64,000 nt of DNA, from NCBI GenBank assembly GCA_036374175.1, contig DASUUH010000072.1, positions 24,966-88,965 of the forward strand, read 5' to 3'. The notes beneath the pieces are model-generated. The model worked only from the letters and a program-made list of their open reading frames with translations, was not told where the DNA came from and ran no database searches. Positions within the stretch are counted from its first letter, which is position 1. The number at the start of each line of letters is the position of its first letter. Source of the stretch: JASLBX01 sp036374175 (GTDB lineage: Bacteria > Actinomycetota > Actinomycetes > Jiangellales > Jiangellaceae). The position numbers were made by a program, and so were the translations under genes. Shown in pieces: positions 59,492 to 64,000 of this stretch.

Positions 59492-59743
59492 CAGCCCTCG
59501 CGCTGGTGGGCAACCCGACGTTAGGGTGCGCCCCGCCGATGTCCCGGTCCCGCTAGGTGGCGCTGGCGGAAGCGCTGCGACAAGTCACGGCTCGAGCGCT
59601 ACCCCGAGGGACGCTGAAACCTGCAAGAACCCGACTCGCCCCGGCACGGCCCCTGCCACACCCGTGCCTCCCGTCACGCGGCGTTATGACGCGGCTCCGG
59701 GCGGTCCTCGGGCATGTTGCTGCCCGTTCTTCTGGGCGGTGGG
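59492..59743. other. 252-base convergent intergenic region
   Basis: No gene is supported. GGGCATGTTGCTGCCC (59713-59728) can form a 5-bp hairpin followed by GTTCTTCT, a weak candidate terminator for the exporter operon. The 18-base repeat found in three other convergent gaps is absent here. Confidence 0.4.
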
Positions 59744-60670
59744 TCATTTCGGTGGTGCGTACTTGTTGAGTACTCGCAGCGCGATTAGCGTGATCCAAGG
59801 GCTCGGTGTGCCAGCTGGGAGGGGCGGCACGTAGGTGGCGCCTGGGTAAGCCCTGTTGACTGCCCACCGGCCGTCTGGTCTTCTCCGCCTGATGAGGACG
59901 TCCAGGGCGTCTTTCATCCGGGGGTCCTGCTGGACCCCTGCTTCGGTGAGGGCATCTAGGCCGCGTATCACGTCGAAGTGCCACCGCGGTGGATGGTGCA
60001 GGCGGGTGAACTCCGTATCGATCGGCTGCCCGGTCCGCTCACTGCGGTACAGCCGGTGCCGAAGCAGGAACTCGACGCAGGTGGCACGGGCTTCTAAGAG
60101 CTCGGCGAGGCGGTACTGGTAGCCGCTGTGGTCGTACTCTGTGATCCCTTCCATGACGCAGACCGTGGTGTGCATCGAGGAGTGCCGCGCCCCAGACCTG
60201 TTCAACTCGCAGTTGAAGCCACCATCTGCCATGCGCTGATCAAGCAGGAAGTCCACGATGCTTGCCAGTGGCGCTTCTGGTGCGCCGAAGTAGGCGGCGT
60301 AGCCCAGTGCCATGCCGTTGATGCAGGCATCGCTCGCCTTGACGGTCCTGGATGGGTTCAGCCCTCCGTCTCGGCCCTTCTCCTCGCGCAGGATCAACGC
60401 CACGGTCTCGCGGGCCTCGGGGTTGTCGCGGCTCAACCCCAAGTTCTTCAGCTCCAGGAGCGTGTAGTGACTCGACGTCCACTTGGGCTGGTAGAAGCCG
60501 CGGCCCCAGTGGCCGTGCGCCCCGCGGGCCGAGAGCAGCACTGCCCCGGCGCCCTCCCGACCGATCCGCTCCTGGACGTCGGCCTCGTAGTGGCCCAACA
60601 GGTCCCGCCGGGTCTGGAACTCGACCGCCGAGTCTTGTTCGAGCAGCCACGCCACCACATCGTCGTCCAC
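59744..60670 (-). CDS. Alpha/alpha-toroid (squalene cyclase/prenyltransferase repeat) protein
   Basis: 308 aa from GTG 60670. The sequence VVAWLLEQDSAVEFQTRRDLLGH is the usual start of a family of small toroid proteins; repeats such as EKGRDGGLNPSRTVKASDACINGM, DQRMADGGFNCELN and RRRRPDGRWAVNRAYPGA follow. The DxDD acid motif of squalene-hopene cyclases is not seen, so cyclase activity is doubtful. Function unknown. The frame is open upstream to 60811 without similarity; other nearby GTG codons are possible starts. Confidence 0.72.
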   Translation of the reverse strand: MDDDVVAWLLEQDSAVEFQTRRDLLGHYEADVQERIGREGAGAVLLSARGAHGHWGRGFYQPKWTSSHYTLLELKNLGLSRDNPEARETVALILREEKGRDGGLNPSRTVKASDACINGMALGYAAYFGAPEAPLASIVDFLLDQRMADGGFNCELNRSGARHSSMHTTVCVMEGITEYDHSGYQYRLAELLEARATCVEFLLRHRLYRSERTGQPIDTEFTRLHHPPRWHFDVIRGLDALTEAGVQQDPRMKDALDVLIRRRRPDGRWAVNRAYPGATYVPPLPAGTPSPWITLIALRVLNKYAPPK

Positions 60671-60768
60671 GTAGACATTGTGAGTCGGACGCGGCGCTAT
60701 GACGCACCGCTGGTTCCCCGCGTGGGTTCGCCTGGTCGGCGCGTTTGCCGGTGCGATGTAGTACCTCG

Positions 60769-61614
60769 CTACGAGCTCGTTTCGAGCGGCAGGTGCCGAT
60801 CTGCGCACCACTCGAGCAGTCCGCCCTCGTAGATGGCGACATGTGGGTGGCCCAGACGGACGAGGACGTGCGCGAGGCTCGACGCCGCGGCGCCGGCGCC
60901 GCAGTAGGTGATGACGCGTTCTGCTTCCAATGCCGAGCCGACCTTGCTTCGGAGTTCAGGTAGGGGCCGGTAGCACTGGGTGGGTCGATCGAGGATCTCC
61001 CAGGCGGTGACGTTGCGGGATCCTGGGATGTGCCCGCGTCGTCCGTACTCGTTCACTTCACCGCGGTGTTGGCGTCTGCCCAAGGCGTTGATCAAGACGA
61101 CGCCCGGGTCCTCGAGTGCCGCCAGGACCGCCTGCTTGTCGACGACCATGTCTGGACGAGCCGTGGCGTGGAAGGTGGCGGGCGGGTATCCACAGGGTGT
61201 CGTACACACCGGATAGTCCTGCTTCTGCCAGGCGGTCCAGCCTCCGTCGAGGACGGCGGCGTTGTCGAACCCGAACGTGCGCAGCATCCACCACAGCCGC
61301 GCGGCCCACATGTTCTCGCGCCGGTCGTAGACGACCACCTGACTGTCGTCTGCGATGCCGAGCGCCCCTGCTCTTGCCGCGAACCATTCCGCCGTTGGCG
61401 TGGTCAGCGTCCTCTTCGGCCGGTCCGGGTCTGCCAGGTCGAACAGGTTCGCGAAGGCACTCCCCGGGATGTGTCCCTGCCGCCACTCGCGTCTGCCACT
61501 GCGGATGGTGGGCAGCCAGAGCCGCCGGCTCACCTGCACGGTGGCGTCGAAGACCCGCAGTCGCAGATCGTCCAGATGCTCTGCGAGCCAGTGCACCGAA
61601 ACCAAGTTGTCCAT
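60769..61614 (-). CDS. Thiosulfate/3-mercaptopyruvate sulfurtransferase (two rhodanese domains)
   Basis: 281 aa. The N-terminal, non-catalytic rhodanese domain ends near VLDGGWTAWQKQDYPV; the C-terminal one has GRRGHIPGSRNVTAWEIL and the active-site loop ITYCGAGAAAS with Cys238. CGAGAAAS differs from both the CRKGVT (rhodanese) and CGSGVTA (mercaptopyruvate) loops, so the donor is uncertain. Start ATG 61614. It lies 98 bases upstream of the toroid gene on the same strand. Confidence 0.88.
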   Translation of the reverse strand: MDNLVSVHWLAEHLDDLRLRVFDATVQVSRRLWLPTIRSGRREWRQGHIPGSAFANLFDLADPDRPKRTLTTPTAEWFAARAGALGIADDSQVVVYDRRENMWAARLWWMLRTFGFDNAAVLDGGWTAWQKQDYPVCTTPCGYPPATFHATARPDMVVDKQAVLAALEDPGVVLINALGRRQHRGEVNEYGRRGHIPGSRNVTAWEILDRPTQCYRPLPELRSKVGSALEAERVITYCGAGAAASSLAHVLVRLGHPHVAIYEGGLLEWCADRHLPLETSS

Positions 61615-62031
61615 CTTCGACCGTCCCTGCAGTCATCAGCGTGGGCCCGTCCACCTCCACCGACAAGGGCCCAAAGCCCCGTGTCATACCGCAACAGCCC
61701 GGTCAGCCCCGAGTCGGCAGCATTCCACTGCCTCAGGGGAGGAAGTTGCGCGTGTGCGCACTGGCGGCTACGAAAAGACTCACCCAGGAGAACGGTGGCC
61801 AAACGAGCAGATTCGGACGTAACCGCAGCCAGTTCAGGTCGACGTCGGAAAGGGAGACCGAAAGTTCGAGGTGTTCGCCGATGGTGTCGACGCAGCGCTG
61901 AATCTCCGAGGGCATGAGACGACCGTGTCGCCCCGGAGGCCCGCCGGTTGAACCGAGCCGCCGCTCGCATCCGTGCAGCTAGTGGATCCTGCTGTGACAT
62001 CCCGCTGGACGGGACCGAGGGGGTGTCCGAG
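61615..62031. other. 417-base divergent intergenic region
   Basis: Lies between the rhodanese gene (minus) and the cupredoxin gene (plus) and must hold both promoters. A 60-codon minus-strand frame (61733-61915) has no ribosome binding site or recognisable similarity. TGCGCGTGTGCGCA (61748-61761) is a short palindrome. GAGGGGG near 62015 may serve as the ribosome binding site of the cupredoxin gene. Nothing else is clear. Confidence 0.4.
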
Positions 62032-63984
62032 ATGTATGGGCCTCGCACTGTTCGATTCGTCATCGCGCTGGTGGCCGCCGGAATGCTCACGGTCAGTGCG
62101 CCTTGGAGCGTGGCTGGCGGTGATGTCCAGCCGCGGCCGCTGGACTGTGATCACCTGGAGCACGTGCATCCGTCACCGACGCATGAGGCGTGTTTGGCGG
62201 CGTCCGAATCGGGTGGAGGCTCGAAAGGGGGCTCGGCGCGAGACACGTTCCAGCTCACTGACGAGCCGGGCAACTGGTTCCGCAGCGAAACCACCGATAC
62301 CCCGGTGACCATTCTCGACGTCGGTGGCCGGGTGGACTTCGTGGCCGGTCACGAGACCGACACCGAGCACACCGCCACTCTGGTGATCAAGCCGGTCGGT
62401 TCCCGGCTTTCGGTCGACCAGGACGACGCCCGCAACGGGGGCGTGGCTTCGGCGACGTTCGATGTGCCTGGCGTGTACGTGTTCCTGTGCAAGGTTCATC
62501 CCTACATGACCGGAGTTGTAGCCGTCCGGGACCGCAACGGCGTGATCCCACCGGTGACCGCGCAGCAGTTGCCGTTCGTTCGGCACCTGGGCGTCGAGTC
62601 GCTACCGGCAGCGGCCGTGCTGGATGTTCTGACCGCGGTGGCCCCGGCCGACGCGGACAAGCGCGCCAAGTGGGACATCCTCGGTCCGGCGGACGAGACC
62701 CGGCCGGCGGTACCGGCGATCGGCGAAGTGTGGATTAACACCCAGTTCGAGCGGGTGCCCGGTCAGGCCGACAAAGACGGCGTCGCGAAGCCGGGCTCGA
62801 TCACGGTCGTGGACGCAGCCTCCTTCAGCGTGGAGCGGGAGGTCAACGGACTCGACCCGGACGCTCGTGGGCGCTGGAACAACCCGCACAACATGTGGAG
62901 CGACACCCGCCAGGACATCGTCTACAACGGGCACTGGTTCGGCCGTTGGCACAACCGGATCGAACGAGCTACCGGCGACGTCCTGGAAACAATTGACGTG
63001 GGACACGCGCCGACCCACACGGTGACCAACCCGGACGAGCACTCCGACCAGCACGGAACCCTGACCTTGCCGCTCAGCGCCGAGCAGGACGTGCTCGCGA
63101 TCAGAGACAACAACGGCTTGGACATCTTCGACAGCGAACCCACCGGCGACGGACTCAACCACCCGCACGGACAGTGGATCACCGCCGACGGCGAGTTCAT
63201 GGTGGTGCCGAACGTGTTCAAGGGCGAAGGCGTGGCCGGGTCCATCTCAATCATGGATCTGGACCGGTTCGAGGTAGTCCGCGAAATCACCGGCCCAGCG
63301 ATCTTGATGCCGGTGGCGGCTGGGATCAAGGGCAGCTCGAAGGCGTACGTGGCCAACATCGTCAGCGGTCAGGTAACCGTCATCGACCTCGGCACCCAAC
63401 AGATTGTGAAGAACATCCCGGTCACGCTGACCCCAGACTGCCGTACCGGTGCGCAATTCAGCATCTTCGACACCCTGCAGGCGCCCATCCAGACGCCGGT
63501 CAGCCCGGACGGTCGCTACGTCGGCGTGGCGGTGCTGTCGCTCACCACCGTGGACCGGGCCTGCACCGGCTCACCGGACCACGTAACCATCATCGACACG
63601 GCGACAGACACCGTCGTCGCCCACGTCGGGACATCACTGCGCAACTCGGCCGGCACCCACGGTGCCAACTGGGGCGCGAAGCGGGGCGGCGGCTACTACC
63701 TGCACGTCGCCAACCAGCACGCCAACCACCTCGGCGTGGTGGACCCAGATCCCAACGGCGACAGCAACGGGACCGATGCGACGCTGGTCGGGCGCGTGCT
63801 GCTCGGGACCGGGCCGGAGGTGACCGACGGCGTCGGTGGTCAAGGCATCAAGCCGCTACCCAACGTCTACAACGGCTGGATCCAGGACACCGTGGCCCTG
63901 ACCGGCCAGCTGCATCCCGAGGTCGACGGCTGGATCGCCGCGTTAACCCCCTGCCAGCGCAACCCGGCCTCGACCGGCTGCTGA
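62032..63984 (+). CDS. Exported cupredoxin/His-rich beta-propeller protein
   Basis: 650 aa. A signal peptide (RTVRFVIALVAAGMLTVSAPWSVAGG, to about residue 30) precedes a Cys/His-rich stretch (38-54), then a cupredoxin domain (about 72-166) with type 1 copper ligands His113 (TEHTATL) and Cys153, His156, Met159 (FLCKVHPYM). From about 228 follows a beta-propeller with YncE-like blades (GSITVVDAASFSV, GQVTVIDLGTQQIV, DHVTIIDTATDTVV). The propeller carries many His clusters: PHNMW (286), GHWFGRWHN (301-307), GHAPTHT (325-329), NHPHGQW (377-379), GTHGANW (543), HVANQHANH (558-566). It may bind further copper. ATG 62032 is chosen for the signal peptide; GTG 62023 is possible. Confidence 0.8.
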   Translation: MYGPRTVRFVIALVAAGMLTVSAPWSVAGGDVQPRPLDCDHLEHVHPSPTHEACLAASESGGGSKGGSARDTFQLTDEPGNWFRSETTDTPVTILDVGGRVDFVAGHETDTEHTATLVIKPVGSRLSVDQDDARNGGVASATFDVPGVYVFLCKVHPYMTGVVAVRDRNGVIPPVTAQQLPFVRHLGVESLPAAAVLDVLTAVAPADADKRAKWDILGPADETRPAVPAIGEVWINTQFERVPGQADKDGVAKPGSITVVDAASFSVEREVNGLDPDARGRWNNPHNMWSDTRQDIVYNGHWFGRWHNRIERATGDVLETIDVGHAPTHTVTNPDEHSDQHGTLTLPLSAEQDVLAIRDNNGLDIFDSEPTGDGLNHPHGQWITADGEFMVVPNVFKGEGVAGSISIMDLDRFEVVREITGPAILMPVAAGIKGSSKAYVANIVSGQVTVIDLGTQQIVKNIPVTLTPDCRTGAQFSIFDTLQAPIQTPVSPDGRYVGVAVLSLTTVDRACTGSPDHVTIIDTATDTVVAHVGTSLRNSAGTHGANWGAKRGGGYYLHVANQHANHLGVVDPDPNGDSNGTDATLVGRVLLGTGPEVTDGVGGQGIKPLPNVYNGWIQDTVALTGQLHPEVDGWIAALTPCQRNPASTGC

Positions 63985-64000
63985 ACGACCCGCCCAGCAC

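Noticed and set aside
61733..61915. 60-codon minus-strand frame in the gap before the cupredoxin gene
   Set aside because: No ribosome binding site, no recognisable domain; one hydrophobic stretch only.

Overview
The window is a high-GC chromosomal segment from an actinomycete. The gene order mltG-aroE-pilD-aroC-aroK-aroB-aroQ-pepP-efp-nusB, then pyrR-pyrB-pyrC-carA-carB-pyrD-pyrF-mihF-gmk-rpoZ-coaBC-metK-priA, is the classic actinobacterial housekeeping block. mIHF, a PriA without helicase motifs, DUF3099, a DUF1707 protein, an InhA-like FabI behind FabG and a bacterial Ku all fit. The sequence alone does not fix the genus; a Jiangellales or Propionibacteriales-type organism is a reasonable guess and no more. 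No phage, IS element, CRISPR array, tRNA or rRNA was seen.

Layout. 1-7.6 kb: end of mltG, five shikimate genes interrupted by a prepilin peptidase, a GNAT protein, pepP, efp and nusB, mostly in 4-base stop/start overlaps. 7.6-12.3 kb: a minus-strand insertion between nusB and pyrR with a frameshifted AbiEi/DUF559-type gene, a long inverted repeat, a Ktr-type potassium uptake pair, a DUF1707 protein and an M48 protease. 12.4-21.6 kb: complete de novo UMP pathway except pyrE, led by a PyrR-binding hairpin that overlaps the pyrR ribosome binding site. 21.7-27.6 kb: mIHF, gmk, rpoZ, coaBC, metK, priA. 27.6-29.5 kb: a bioY-ecfA-ecfT biotin importer on the minus strand. 29.5-43.6 kb: mixed housekeeping genes (zinc metallopeptidase, ABC-F, HTH protein, enoyl-CoA hydratase, ABC exporter, SURF1, moaA, DUF3099, dodecin, fabG-fabI, proline iminopeptidase, SixA-like phosphatase, serB). 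43.7-53.3 kb: an orphan ABC ATPase, NfeD plus SPFH protein, TauE, a CoA-transferase/GNAT fusion, an rRNA methyltransferase, Ku, a NUDIX fusion and small proteins. 53.5-59.5 kb: a PadR-controlled ABC-2 transporter operon and a second ABC-2 exporter pair. 59.7-64 kb: an alpha/alpha-toroid protein, a two-domain rhodanese and an exported cupredoxin/beta-propeller protein.

Most noteworthy non-coding signals: (i) an 18-base sequence, GTTCGATCACGTTCRGCA, present three times and always in the gap between convergent genes, each next to an inverted repeat; (ii) two perfect 22-base inverted repeats, at 8402-8489 and 35232-35335; (iii) a twin-hairpin, C-loop RNA on the minus strand at about 37.2 kb that looks like the actinobacterial 6C RNA; (iv) the PyrR hairpin; (v) a recurrent TAGGGT-like -10 box placed 6-9 bases before start codons, indicating many leaderless mRNAs; (vi) palindromic operators in front of ktrB and the padR operon. 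The most unusual proteins are the cupredoxin/His-rich propeller at the right end, an EF-P with a changed loop tip, and a proline iminopeptidase whose expected catalytic His appears to be Arg.
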